A DNA stretch of 64,000 nt, from the NCBI RefSeq assembly GCF_019279795.1, contig NC_056730.1, positions 615,189,271-615,253,270 on the forward strand. Direction: 5' to 3'. Each line of letters begins with the position of its first letter. Positions within the stretch are counted from its first letter, which is position 1. Of the stretch, positions 10,766 through 23,118 are shown one piece after another. The notes under the pieces are model-generated. The model was not told the DNA's origin. It made no database searches and was given only the letters and a program-made list of their open reading frames with translations. Source of the DNA: Protopterus annectens (taxonomy: Eukaryota > Chordata > Ceratodontiformes > Protopteridae). A program made the translations under genes and the position numbers.

Positions 10766-12962
10766 TAGGCTAATGACCACAAGGGCCTTTTTAAGCCTAA
10801 CCATGCATCCCAAATCTCTGACACGTTCTGATACCCTTGATAAGTGTAAGCATGGGCCAGGGAGAGGAACCATTTACAGGTTACCTGTTTGCATCAGAAA
10901 CATAGATGTCAAACCAGGGATGAATTTCTGTTTTCCCATCTAATTATTCAAGTTGCACTTGAATTGGACTAGGGAGGAAATCTGCTTCACATGGATGGAG
11001 AGCCTGTTCCATAGATGGGGCAGTCTCTGGGATACACACCTATCTCTCCAGCAGATCCTATTTATATCACAGGCAAGGTTTAAGTCTTTAGAATGGATAA
11101 TTCTGGTACTGCTTGTTACATGGATATGCAGGAAGCCCATCAGAGTGGGGTCTGACAATGCCCTCTATGCCAGGCATAGATCTTCTCTCAAAAACCTACA
11201 TGAGACAGAAAATAGGGATTGAGTCTTGAGGCGGTCTGCATAGAACATATTACTTATGCCCTGTATTCTTTTAGTAAGGAACCTCTGTGGACATTCCAGT
11301 TGTTGGATATGCCTGGTTAGGTACACACCAAAGGGTGCATTGTACCCAATGATAGGTCTGATGAATGCTGAATACAGTGGAACAATGACTTCCTTGGACT
11401 TAGATGCCATACCCTTGTTTATAAGTTGCGCAACATAGAATCATTTCTTCACCACTGTAGACATGTGATGATCAAAGGCTAGATTACTATGTGTGTCCCT
11501 AAGTCCCTGATTAGTGGGTCAACACTAAGGGGTGTATTATCAATATGATAGCTACCAAGGATGGATGACTTACCAAAGGATACTATTATGCATTTCTTGG
11601 CATTTAGTTTTAGTCCCTGGCTCTGACACCAGTTATTTGTCTGTGTCACCCCCTCCTGGAGAACATTTGTGTTAGTGTGAGATTCAATGACAGCTCCCAG
11701 TTTGCAATCATCTGCAAATTGAGTCAGCCAGAGTTCACTGACATTGGCCTTGACTTCTGAGAAGTACATGCCAAAAAGGAGCGGTCCAAGGACTGATACC
11801 TGAGGGACTCCACTTGTTATTGGCCTATTTGTAGAGATGGACTCCCTAATTCTAACTTCCTGGGTCCTGTCTGTGAGCCAGTTTGGTACCCACAGGGTGA
11901 CATACAGGTTTACACGTAACCTCTTGAGTTTGTCAACAATTCCCGAGTGGGGTATTGTGTCAAATGCCTTTGCCAGGACAAGGTAGGCAGTGTGAATGAT
12001 TTTTCCCTCATCCATTGCTTTGGTGTCCTTCTCAAAGAAGTCCACCAGATTGAGTAGGCATGAACTCCCCTTGACGAAACTAAACTGTGTTGGGTCCAGT
12101 GTCAGGAGGTTTACTATATCTTTATTAATCATCTCTATTATAATTCTTTCCATGGCTTTACATATAAGACTAGTGAGAATTATGGGGCTGTAGTTTCCAC
12201 GGTCTGTAGATGGCCCATCTTTGTGCAAAGGGATGACTGTTGCCTTTCTCCATTCATGAGATATGAAGCCTGTTTGGAGGTTACAGTTAAAAAGTAATTC
12301 CAGAGGCCCTGATAGGTAATGTTTCATGCTATTTAGAAGGTATCCTGGGATATTGTCTGGGCCCATTGATGTAGTGTTCTTTGTCTTAGAGAGAGCATTA
12401 AAGACCTGTTCCCTAGTGATAGTAGGGGGAGTTATATTTGATATTTCTTGAGAGATGGTTGAGGGGGAGAGAGGAGTAAAGTTGGAGCTAACTTTATCAG
12501 CCAGGAGGTTTGCTATATCTTCTGGCACAGTATAGGTGTCTCCATTTACAATGAGCTCTGCACACAATTGTGTATTGCCTTTGAGGCTGCGGACATAGCT
12601 AAAGAATGCTTTTTGTTTGTCCTTGGCCTGGGAGGCCAAACTTATCTCAGACTTCACTTTGGTAGACTTTATTTGTCCACTGAGTTGTTTGTTTAGTTTG
12701 ATGAGAGTGCTTTTATCCTTCTGGGTGCTGCACCTCCAAATTTTTGCCATGACTTTCTTCCTCCTGTTATGCAATCAATTGATTTTGTGATTCCACCAGG
12801 GTGGCTTGTTTTTTGAGTTAGCTCTGTTCTTCTTCCTGGTGCCTCTATGCAGCTATTAATATGCTTGTACAGGGTTTCTGTGAACAGTTCTGCATAGGCA
12901 CAGTCATGTATTTCAAGTGACTGCTGACATACATATACATAACATGCATCCTCACTCCTCAC
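10766..12962 (-). mobile_element. CR1 LINE family A, copy 2 (5'-truncated)
   Basis: A more diverged copy in the same orientation, placed directly upstream of copy 1, so the two are head-to-tail. It spans the linker before RT (about 12,690-12,962), RT and the C-terminal region, with the 3' UTR ending near 10,766 in 'gcctagtt' without the CTATGAAC repeats. Loss of the terminal repeats at the junction suggests copy 1 inserted at, or recombined with, the 3' end of copy 2. Confidence 0.82.
11479..12774 (-). pseudogene. CR1 ORF2 RT, 431-codon open segment (copy 2)
   Basis: The frame runs from the linker through the full RT palm: GNYSPIILTSLICKAMERIII, LAKAFDTIPHSGI (first catalytic Asp region), SGVPQVSVLGPLLFGMYF (PQG changed to PQV) and the catalytic box FADD (QFADDCKLGA). 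It is open over 1.3 kb, but the start is truncated and the C-terminus continues in another frame (11,165-11,410, then 10,940-11,158). The PQG-to-PQV change suggests it was inactive before or soon after insertion. Confidence 0.85.
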
Positions 12963-13582
12963 TCCTAACCCTCAAAGGCAGCCACCTGTATACATACCTG
13001 ATGTGGATTGTGAGGAAAGTGAAAAGAATATTGCACTTTTGTAATCTTCTTTGTTTCTCCTAGACAGTACACTGCTCCTGCACAAGCTATATTAACCTTC
13101 TTTGTACACCTCTGTGGTCTGTGAGAAAAATGAAAGAAACATTAACCACACTATCCACAGCCCAAAAACAAGCTATACTAATCTCCAGTGTACACCTCTA
13201 AAGTTTGGCTGTGGTGAAAATTAAAGTACTAACCACACATCACCCCTTCACATAACTTACAGCAGTTGTCTGTACATACACATCACAGCAGGGCAAATGG
13301 GTGCAGCTGAGAGCAGAAACCATTATCACCTTTATCCAAGCAGGGTCATATAACAGCTCTTTTCAAGTTAAAGTGCGTAATCAGAAAATAAATGTATTTT
13401 TCCTCCTGCTTTTCTCCCCCAACCAGCAACAGCATAGGTAGGGTCCTCATAATCAAGAATAATTAAGGGATCCCCATATCCAGTTATATAGTCTGTGGAG
13501 GGGGTCCCCAGACTCTTATACAATTACGTTAGCTACATTTTTTTACTGATCTGTGCACAAATAAAAATCACTGATGTCTTTT

Positions 13583-13649
<67 letters not shown>

Positions 13650-14740
13650 AGAATAAGCAAAGCAATATTAGTTTTGTACTTATTTCAGCAAATGCAATAC
13701 ACTGTGCAAGACTGGTACTGGCAAAAAGATCAGTGACTGCCGTTTAGCGGTCATCAAACAGCAGCAGGGGAAAGTCACTTTTATTTACCTCAGTGAGGAG
13801 CAATACAGAACTGTCATTGTCCATGATTTCACAAACCTTCCTATTTTTTTTCATAGTTTTGTTCTGTCTATTGTTAAAAAAGTTTAATTTGCTTGTAAAA
13901 CATTCAGTATTACAGACAATTAATAAATCCAGACATCAGAATTTTATACTTATTCTTCAAAACATGTATGTTGATACATAAGATGTTGTACTATTAACTT
14001 TTTTGATTGATTTATAGTAATATTTAAAACTTGTTCATAACTTTGAGATGGTATTCTGCTGTTATTGGTATTGTGCTGAATCCTTCTGCAAAGAAGTTGA
14101 AAGTTGTAGTATCAGCGAAGATCAGAAGCAGAAGCTTTTCTTAAAATCCAAGGTTTGCACTGAGATCAGTCACTGGGTTGCTGATCTCTCTGTTTACCTT
14201 GCTTATGTTCATTATCAGGTTTATCCTAAAAGGGTCATATCACAGACCTGTTCAGGTTAAAGAGCATAATCAGGAAATTAATATATTTTTTTACTCTTCA
14301 TTTTTACCAAACCAGCAACAGTTTTTCTGGTGCCCCCACACAGTCAAGGATGATTAAGGAGGTCTTCATGCAGCTATGGATATTGCAAGTAGCTAAAGTT
14401 GTCTATATTGTTAGTTTAGTGGAGTGAATATCTATTAGCAGGTTTTACCCAAGCTACGGGCACTATGTCAGTGGTAAAATTTTTAATGGAATTGTGAAGC
14501 CTGTTGCTTGATAAAACTCTGTTACCATAACTAGAGATATCTTTAAATTTTAAAGGAGATATAAATAAGAGTTATTACCCAGCTGGTTTATTAAGTGCAC
14601 AAGATTACTCTACTAGCTTTTGTTGGTTAAGCAGACATATTACGAAATATCAAGATAAGATAACTTGCAGTGGTTCAGGGCCCCAAGAACTGAGGGCCCC
14701 CAGCGACTGCAGGGTTTGCTGGTATCTAAAGCTGGCTATG
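12963..14740. other. right arm of the hAT element, with an internal direct repeat
   Basis: No gene. It contains an (AC)n tract at 13,585-13,648. Two diverged direct copies of a repeat of about 165 bp (13,322-13,485 and 14,212-14,385) share the order 'gggtcatat', 'cagcaaca' and 'aggatgattaa'-like segments. Confidence 0.65.
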
Positions 14741-15543
14741 ATTACTAGGGGTGCACATCTCTGATGACCTAAGATAGCCAGAAAACACCTCCAACCTAGC
14801 TGAACAATGTCTCCACTTCCTCCGGAGACCATGCAGAGCAGACCTCCCCTCCCATATCCTCATGACCTTCTACAGGGCCACGATCGAAAGCATACTGGCT
14901 AACAACATCTAAGTCTGGTATGGAAACTGCTCATACACAGATCACAAAGCATTAGAGAAGATTGTAAAGCAGGCCAGGAAAATCACAGGATCAAACATCC
15001 AGTCCTTACAGGACCTTTATTCTTGCAGATGCTATGGCAGGGTCGTGAAACTGATAAGGGACAAGTATCATCCCTCACATGGACTGTTCCACCTCCTGTC
15101 TTCAGGAAAATGATACATAAGCATCAGATGTCAACAATCAAGATTCTGGAATAGTTTCTTTCCAAAAGAGAACAGACTGTTGAACAACTAACCTGAACAA
15201 TGTCAACACTCCTTCAGTTCATGAGAATAATATGATTGCCTTTACTGTCATAAAATTAAATTATTCTTTTTATTTAAGTTATGCAATCTGAACTAAATTA
15301 TTACTTGCACAAGTACAGGAACTATAAATTATGCTATACTGCTATCATATCTTAAAAATGATGGTGGGTATGTTGTCTGTGTTTGTATTTATATCTGTAC
15401 TGTCTAAAATTTCTTCCATTATGTGTTTCCTTCACCCTCTTGTAAAAACTGTTTTTCAGTGTACATGAGCCTGAAGCAAAGAAATTTTATGCAGTGGTAC
15501 ATTGCATTTGTTGATCTGAATGACAATAAAGTTTTTTTTTTTT
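14741..15543 (+). pseudogene. Rex1/CR1-superclade LINE, C-terminal ORF2 and 3' end
   Basis: This continues the element broken at 6,809. The frame resumes through the target copy ATTACTAG into a segment reading GVHISDDL, then RADLPSHILMTFYRATIES and NSFFPKENRLLNN, the usual C-terminal ORF2 region. A 3' UTR follows, ending in TGACAATAAAG and a T-rich tail (about 15,520-15,543). In-frame stops are present, including a TAG shortly after the junction. Confidence 0.85.
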
Positions 15544-15946
15544 ACTTTGACTGTATGTGTCATTTGTTTTTTGGGATTTAACACCAAAATCATTATCCTA
15601 GTGAATTGTTTTGAGGCTGAAACAAGCAAGCTGTTAACTGAGGAAGCTTAAGAAAAATTATGCTGAGTGGGAAACATCATTGTTTACATATACATATTTT
15701 ACCTCTTTGAGATGTCACTGAAATTATTACTTTTATTAAGTATGTTTGCGTCAATGTTAACCTGAAAAACAGTATGTATGAGTGTGAAGCACTGTATTAC
15801 TGATATTTAAGCCTCTTCATCTGGTCTTAGTTACCTGTCAGTTCTCAGTTATGCAGGGGGGATAGAAACTGCCTGTTGCTTTGAGACACAGTAAATTAAA
15901 ATTACTCAATTACTCTTGTAAATCTACTTTTATCATGACTACCTTA
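15544..15946. other. no gene recognised
   Basis: Unassigned sequence between the LINE 3' end and a MITE. Confidence 0.5.
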
Positions 15947-16263
15947 CAGACCTATCAACCTCTTAGTGCAAGAAATATGGACAAAGCCCAGAAAAATGGA
16001 AAGACAAAGGCCCAAAAATAGGGACATATTCTAAATATTGCTCTTGTATACTTAGAATTTTGCTAGAGTGACTTTGTTTTAACATACATTTTCTGAAGGA
16101 TTTGAAGTCTGAAACTTAAATTCTTGTCATTATTTAGTGACTTCAGTCCTCAAATCATTCCAGTGATTTGCCAGATAAAACCGCAAATTTTATGAGGAAT
16201 ACACCAAAAATATAAGTCAGAAATCTGGACATCCTGGAAAAATTTGGACCCTAGAGAGGTATG
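15947..16263. mobile_element. hAT-like MITE (317 bp)
   Basis: The ends are inverted: CAGACCTATCAA at the left, and the complement of CATACCTCTCTA at the right. They are flanked by 8-bp duplications CTACCTTA (15,939-15,946) and CTCCCTTA (16,264-16,271), one mismatch. The interior is A-rich with 'gggaca' and 'aatatggaca'-type segments seen in many vertebrate hAT MITEs. It has no coding capacity. Confidence 0.7.
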
Positions 16264-17225
16264 CTCCCTTACAAAATAACTTCATGTTATACTGAAAATG
16301 ATTTTTTTCTGATGATTTTAGGCTAACTCCAAATTGCTTTCTGTCTTAGAAAGTTAATAATATATTAAGCACTGCTGCTGACATGACACATAGTAATGGT
16401 ACATTTCTTTACACATTTTTTTTTATTATTGATTTATTTTTTTTTTACATTTGTTGACCGGGAAAGTCTGAATGGACACATGTCCATTTTCAGTGGAGGC
16501 CTGGGGAGAAAAGCTCCAGTTAAATATGTGATTGAGCACATAAGCACAATGGTATTTACATACAAATCAGGCAGAATAACATTAGTAAATATCAGACGGT
16601 AGATAGTTCAAGCTCATAATAAGATATAACAGTTCAGAGGCATCATACTTCTTAATACATGCAGTACTTTGCAGACTTATACATACAATATGTTGCAGTA
16701 CATGCAGTGCTTTGCAGACATATACATTCAATATGTTAAGGTCACATTTGAACCAGAGACTGAAGAGGGAATTATTCATGGATATATTACAAGAGGGTGA
16801 GAAACTAGACGATGTATGGCTGTGTTAAGTATTATTGATTGTATGGCCTTCTTTACGAAGGGGTGACAAAGGAGCATAGCCAGTTGCTCATGAGGTGGGC
16901 TTTTAGGAGTTTTTTGAATTGTGTAGTGGAGTTATTCAATGTTAGGTGGATAGGTAGGGCATTCTAGAGTTTAGAAATGGTGTAGCTAAAGAGAGATTTT
17001 CCTGCCTCATTTTTGTGTTTGGTGACTTCCAAGAGGTTTAGGGCATTAGATCTCAAGGTTCTTGTTGTGGTGTGATGAAGTGTAAGATTTTGGAGGGCTG
17101 GTATTTTGTCTGAGTAGTAGTAAAACTTGTGTGCTAGTGACAATTGATTGAACTGAAGTAGTGGGGGGAGCTCTAACCAGTTTAGCTTTTTTTAGAGAAT
17201 CACAGTGATGTGTTCTATATGAAGA

Positions 17226-19374
17226 TTATATAGCAAATCTAGCTATGTTATTGTAACAGGATTCTAGTTTGTGTAGTACAGTTTTATGAAGGTTAAGTAT
17301 AACTGAGGATGCATAGAGGAGGGTGGATAGCAGATGTGTCCTGGGTATTGTGGTTTTAGAGTGCTTTGAGAGAAATTGCTTGTTGAGATAGAGCAGTCCT
17401 ATTTTTTTGTGAACTTTTTTGATAGTTTGGGCAATGTGCAAGTTGAATCGTAGGTGGTTGTCTATTTCAGCATCTAAAAGTTTGGTGTGGGTGGCAGGGG
17501 TCATCACGGTTTTGTTATTAGAGATGATAGTAAAGTTATTTGTTTGGGGGAAGGATCTATATGGGCAGAAGAGGAGTAATTTTGTTTTAGTTGGGTTAAG
17601 GATAAGCTGGTGGTTAGTGAACCAGGTTTCAGCTAGTGAGAAACATTCTTGTGTTTGAGAGTGGAGGTCCTCTAGTGTGGGGGCGGCACATATGATAGTA
17701 GTGTCATCTGCGTATTGAACAACTGAAGCCTTTGTGTGGAGGATGACAGTTGATTGGTGAATAGAAAGAAGAGTAATGGGCTTAGGATGGAGCCTTGAGG
17801 GACTCCTAAGTATACTGGCAGTAAAGAGGATAGCTGGTTATGCCATTTTACTGTCTGCTGATGACCTGATAGGTAGTTCTTAAACCATGTGATAGAGGAG
17901 ATACTGAGGTTTAGGGTAGTTCTTAAACCATGTGATAGAAGAGATACTGAGGTTTAGGGTAGAAAGTGTATTGAGGACTTTATTGTGGTTTACCATATTG
18001 AAAGCTTTGGATAAGTTTAAAAATATGGCTGAGACTAGTTGTCCATTATTTCTATGGTGATTAACGGTATTAGTGAACAATATAAGTGTGCTGGTGGTAC
18101 TATGGAAGCATCTAAAGCCATGCTGATTTTTAGATAGCAGATTATTTTTTTGAAGGTACTCCATGAGTCGACTGTGTATGACCCTTTCTAGGATTTTGGT
18201 AAGGGTGGTAAAATAGCAAAAGGACAATAGTTATCGAGTTCAAAGTAGTTGCCTCCTTTGTGTACTGGGATGATAAGGGAGGCTTTCCATATAGAGGGTT
18301 CTTTACCCTCTGAGATATATCTATTAACGAGGATTGCAACAGGATAGGCTATAGCTACTGCAGCTATTTGGAGGTACTTTACGGGTAGGTTATCTGTGGC
18401 CAAGGTGGCAGGTGTAAGTTTCTGGAGGTGTTTTTGAATGGTTTTGATTGATACCAGCTGAAAGCTAAAGTGGGAGCTGTTATCTTGTGTTCCATTGCTA
18501 GTTGGTGTAATTGTTGGGGGTAGGGTGACTGATATTAATTTGGTTATTTGCTAGGGCCTGGATTGTTTCAGTAAAGTATTTATTAAACTGTATGGGGATG
18601 TTATCGTGGTTGTTTCCTGTTGTAGGTGTAGGGGTTGTAGTTTTCCCAGGTTGCAATACGGAGTTGATTGCTGCCCAGAATTTTTGAGGGTGTTTAGCAT
18701 GTTTTTCCTGTAGATTTTGGTAATAGCTGATTTTGTCTACTTTAATGAGTCTCTTGGCTTTGTTATGAAGTTCTAAGTAGTTTTATTTTTCTACTTGGGT
18801 TTTGTTTTTGTGGAATTGTATCATGCTTTGTCCCTTTCTTTGAGAATAGATCTGGTAGGTTTTGCTAGCCAGGGGACATATTTAGCTTTTATTCTAGTGA
18901 TTTTGGAGGGAACATGATGGTTTAATATTTTTAAGAAGGTTGTATTAAAGTATTTTACTGCATCATAGAAAGATAACTGTTTTAGAAGAGCCCAATTGCA
19001 ACATTTTAAATCACGGATAAAGTCATTAGGGTTAAAGTTCTTTTTGTTTCTGACTTCTCTTAGCATTACATGGCTTATATGGGGAATTTTGGTTCTCAGT
19101 AGGTATGTTGGTTGGTGGTTGCTGAGAATATCTGGCAGACATCCAGCTTGGGATGTGAGGGAGGGGTGAGATATAAGTATCCAGTCCATTATGGGCTGGC
19201 GCTTGGATCTTTTGTAATTTCTGGTGGGGGATGTGATAAGCTGGGTAAAGATGAGGAGGTTAATGTGAGTGGATAGAATGCAGCTAGAACAATTGAGCCA
19301 ACTTGTTTAAAGTCAGCTAGCAGGATATTTTCCTGAGGCAGAGAGTTTGAGATCCAATTTAGTAGGTTTTCCAT
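17226..19374 (-). pseudogene. LINE B ORF2, endonuclease to RT, fragmented (copy 1)
   Basis: Several short frames match the 937-codon ORF of copy 2. They are an endonuclease-like part (19,189-19,374), a linker (18,821-19,189), RT fingers (18,188-18,403), the RT core to the first catalytic Asp (17,880-18,227), the catalytic YADD box near 17,708-17,719, and the post-RT region (17,226-17,507: THTKLLDAEIDNHLRF). A 43-bp tandem duplication at 17,873-17,958 adds a frameshift. Confidence 0.8.
17873..17958. repeat. 43-bp tandem duplication inside LINE B RT
   Basis: Two adjacent 43-bp units (17,873-17,915 and 17,916-17,958) differ at one base. As 43 is not a multiple of 3, the event shifts the RT frame. 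Confidence 0.9.
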
Positions 19375-20148
19375 GACTGTAATATTGTTTCCTAGGGGAT
19401 GTAGCAGCCAATGATATTTATGTGTTTCTTGGGGTTCAGTTTAAACCTGGCAAAGATAAGTTCTACATTTTTGAAATCGGGAATGCTAATATCAAGTTAT
19501 TTAAGGATGAGTTTTTTTTCTACATTATAGCTAGCCCTCACTCCTTTTGCCTGCTCTGTCTCTACAAATGATATTATACCCTGGAACTGTGATTTAATTG
19601 TTGTGGATCTCTGGTTTTAGCCACGTCTCAGTTAGTAAGACAGCTTCTGGTTTGTATAGGGCTAGTAGGGCATGGAAGTCATGGATCTTATTAAGGATAC
19701 TTCTCACACTGAGGTTAAGAAAAAGAAGAAAGTTTTTTTGTCCATGGAGTAGTGGATTGAGTTGGTTGGGTTTTGGGGTGGTTGGTGTGCCTGGACCTGG
19801 GTTGGGGTGTATCTCCCCACAACATGTAAGTTTTTTTGGTAGATATAAGTAGAGTTTGTTATGCTTGACAATAACTTTAATGTGTTTTAGAGAGGTGTAG
19901 GACTTTCTACTAAGTAGAAGTAATTTGTGCAGGTGATAGTCTATGTGGGAGAGCTGGAAGAGGTATGGAGCTAATTGAATGTTTGGTGGGGTGGAATGAT
20001 AGCCGAGGGTTCAAGTCTGCCTGGGGGGGGGGGACTAGGTTGTGGTAAAGCTGGATATGATAGGTGGTTTAGGCCGAAAGTAGAAGCAGGACAGAACTAG
20101 AGATTGTACAGAGTAGGGGTTTTAGTATGTGATTAGTGGTAAGGGGAA

Positions 20149-21586
20149 TGTGATGACCGTGCCCTGGACCAGGAATCAAGGAGCCTCAATCCTCACCACT
20201 AACACCAGGGAGGTCATCTCTGAGAAGAGAGGAAAGGATAACTAATACACACAGTAAAGTACAATTTCCCTTAAGTTGACACAGAGATCACAGTCAGTCT
20301 GGGGCTGGTTGCTCCCTTGCTCTCCAGGTCCCCAATAAGACTCCCAACTGGCACAGCTATGGGGTCCAGATCTCAGCCTAGTTGGCAAGCTAATCTCCAG
20401 TACCCTCTCTGTCCAACCAGTGCGTCATGTCCCTGCCCAAGTAGCTGACACACCACACACACACTTTCAGATAAGTATTTATACAACTTCACAGACACTC
20501 CTGAGAAAGGCTGGCACAGGTTCTCCAGCTATGCCCCTTTACCCAGACTATACGGTAGTAATTACTGCCAACACCAGCTAATTAATATCAGCTACTCAAA
20601 TGCCCTTAAAAGGGCGTCCAATTATTACTCTGCAATATTATTATCCAATAGTAGTATGAATAACAGTCATGGCTTACTTTAGAGTGGCCTATTACAATAA
20701 CCTCTATAAATATGCAATGTACTCTAGAGCTTATCTCTACACAAAGCAGCCACAGTTAGAAGGTTTAAAAAATATTTAATAATAAATAATTAAAACACAA
20801 GACAAAACTACTACACCATAGAGATATCTAAGAAATCAGAGATCACACAGAAACTTAAAATAATACAGTAGGACAGGTCTGATTTCAAAGAAAAATACCT
20901 AATTAATCTTTACTAGCTTTAACTATTCCTACAAGAAATCACAGTGCTAAAACTTACATGGGAGCATAAGGCAGAGTGCTGATAAGTTGGATGTCCAAAG
21001 GCAAAATGCTTTCTGTCTCTTGTGAGAAATAGTATTTCAACATTACTAACAAACATGTTTGCTGGCTCCCTCCCCAAATTACATCATTTATGACACTTAG
21101 GTTTTCCCAGTATTCATATTGCATCATCTTAAAACCTGGTCTGAATTCTCAGACTGCAAACTGTATTATTTAGCAATCTAACACCTACTCAGAAACTTAC
21201 AACAATACAAGGCATTTCACATATACATTCTAGCAGAAATTAGAGCAATAAAGCACCTTCCACATCTAAATTCTGGTCATAAACTTTAGCCTTAAAACAA
21301 TGGGCATGAAACCTTCATCCAGACACACTGGAACTGACTTGTAAAACATTAAAGAGATTCATAAGATCTTTTCAATTTCAAAAGGCACATTTGAAATACT
21401 TGGCTTGGTTTTCCTTACAGCAGATGGCAATGTTGCAACAATCTTGAAGTTCACATTTTACAGTGTTTTCTTGCATTTAAAAACACAAGCCTGTATTTTA
21501 CATTTATTTATACATTTGATAGAATTATGTATCTAATTCTATTTGACTAGGCTGGCAGCCTTCACCCATCTCTCCCCAATCGTCAC
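20149..21586 (-). repeat. 3' LTR of the Gmr1-like element
   Basis: The complete-looking LTR of about 1.44 kb lies between the left target duplication and the polypurine tract. It has no ORF. Its last 455 bp on the plus strand (21,131-21,586) match the right-hand LTR at 25,230-25,684. Confidence 0.85.
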
Positions 21587-21605
21587 CCCCCCCCCAGGGA
21601 ACTCA
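21587..21605 (-). other. polypurine tract of the gypsy element
   Basis: On the minus strand, TTCCCTGGGGGGGGG abuts the start of the 3' LTR (TGACGATTGG). This is where the plus-strand primer for LTR retrotransposons lies. Confidence 0.8.
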
Positions 21606-21670
21606 AGCAAGTTTTTCAAGTGTCCCTTGAGAAACATCGCTTGAGAGTGTCAGGTCTATCTGGGTGTACC

Positions 21671-22980
21671 TCACCCCATTCCCTGTCTTGAGATCCCATC
21701 TGCATTGGCATTTCTACTCCCACTGCGGTGCTGCACTGACATATATGCTTGCAACCCCAGACTCCATCTTAAAACTTGGCATTTTGCTGACTGACTCTGT
21801 TTAACCATGTTAGAGGGTTGTGATCGGTCATCACAGTGAATTTTCTTCCATACAGATAAGGCTGAAGTTTTTGTAGTGCTCACACTATGGCTAGACATTC
21901 CTCTTCTACTGCTGCATAGCATTCCTCCCTGGGTTGGAGCCTATGACTGAGATAAACCACTGGGTGCTCTTCTCCCTCTGAAGAAATCTGGCTAAGTACA
22001 GCCCCCACCTCATAGTTTGAAGCATCCACATGCACAACAAAGTCTTTTCTGTAGTCTGGACTGGCTAACACAGGGGAGTCCTTGCAAATCTTCCTTAAGC
22101 TTCTGAAATGCCTGCTCACATGCTGGGGTCCACACTACCTTATCTGGCCTGCTCTTCCTTGTCAGGCCTGTGAGGGGAGCAGCTATAGTACTATAATTGG
22201 GAATGAACTCTCTGTAGTACCCTGCTGTCCCTAAGAATGCCCTCACATACTTTTTAGTAACAGGTGCAGGCCATGCCTGAATAGCTTCCACTTTGGCAGT
22301 TTCTGGCTTTATCTTACCACTAGGAGACCTCTGCCATACCCACCTGACATTTGCTCGGCTTATTGGTCAACCCTGCCCTCTGTAGTCTGCCCAGTGCCTC
22401 CCTGACATGCTGAAGGTGCTCTTGCCAGGAATGGCTGTAGATAGCAATATAATCCATGTAAGCAAGGGCAAACCCTCCTGCTCCTGCTAAGATATGATCT
22501 ACCAGCCTCTGCAAAAGTCGCTGGGGAATTCTTCATCCCAAAGGGCATCTCTGTCAATTCATACAAGCCAAAAGGAGTCACACAGGCTGACTTCTCTCTA
22601 GCACTGGGAGTCAAGGGCACCTGCCACTAACCCTTGGTAAGATCAGTGGTTGTAAGATACTTAGTCCCACCCAGCTGCTCTAGGGCCTCATCTGTCCTAG
22701 GCATGGGGTAAGCATCTGACTCTGTGTGACTATTTAATTTCCTGTAATCCACACAGAACATGTTGCTGCTATCCTTCTTTGGCACCAACACCACTGGTGA
22801 GGCCCAGGGACTGTTGGACTCTTGAATCACCCCTAGTTCCAACATCACCTGCACCTCCTCCCTCAGAGTCTTTTTGTCTCTCTCAGTCACCCTATAAGGG
22901 GCCTGCCTAATAGGCCTTTGGGGTCCTGTATCCACCTGGTGCTGCACCAGGTGGGTGCACCCTGGTTTCCCAGTCAACAC
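21671..22980 (-). pseudogene. gypsy reverse transcriptase and RNase H
   Basis: RT blocks in order: the ASPVVLVPKKD and FCVDYRKLN region, DLTKG, TPFGLYELTEMPFGMKNSPATF, then the catalytic box as YMDY (22,451-22,462, element orientation) where YMDD is required. The post-RT connection follows (KYVRAFLGTAGYYREFIPNYS). RNase H shows VHVDASNYEVGAVLSQ, the EECLAIV block and a TDHNPL motif in the order expected. The parts lie in different frames with stops. Loss of the second catalytic Asp alone would abolish polymerase activity. Confidence 0.88.
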
Positions 22981-23118
22981 TTCCCCAAATTCCTGCTACA
23001 CTGCTCGGCTTTCTTGAACCTGGGCAGGAGATAGCTGCTTGGACATTGCTATCCCTTCCACCAAAGAGATCAGTCACAATATGTCTCTCAGACTTCTCTT
23101 GCAATCCACTGCAAATGC

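Larger units (their letters stand above)
6810..14740. mobile_element. non-autonomous hAT transposon carrying nested LINEs
   Basis: The left end reads CAGGGCCAATGTTAGAT. The right end is its imperfect inverted complement, ending ATCTAAAGCTGGCTATG; 12 of the first 17 bases match. Perfect 8-bp target duplications ATTACTAG lie at 6,802-6,809 and 14,741-14,748, as expected for hAT. GGGCCCCC-rich subterminal segments occur at both ends (6,830-6,870 and 14,678-14,700). I find no hAT transposase frame. After subtracting the two CR1 copies inside (7,877-12,962), about 2.8 kb of hAT sequence remains. Confidence 0.88.
16400..20148 (-). mobile_element. L2-type LINE (family B), copy 1, main part
   Basis: A decayed minus-strand copy of the LINE that is well preserved at 54.6-58.6 kb. 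The 3' end (16,400-16,525) carries an A-rich tail in element orientation and a conserved terminal block, also present at 50,655-50,770. Upstream come a 3' UTR, the C-terminus of ORF2 (about 16,860-17,100), RT and endonuclease. The element continues beyond the gypsy insertion at 25,685-26,640. Confidence 0.82.
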
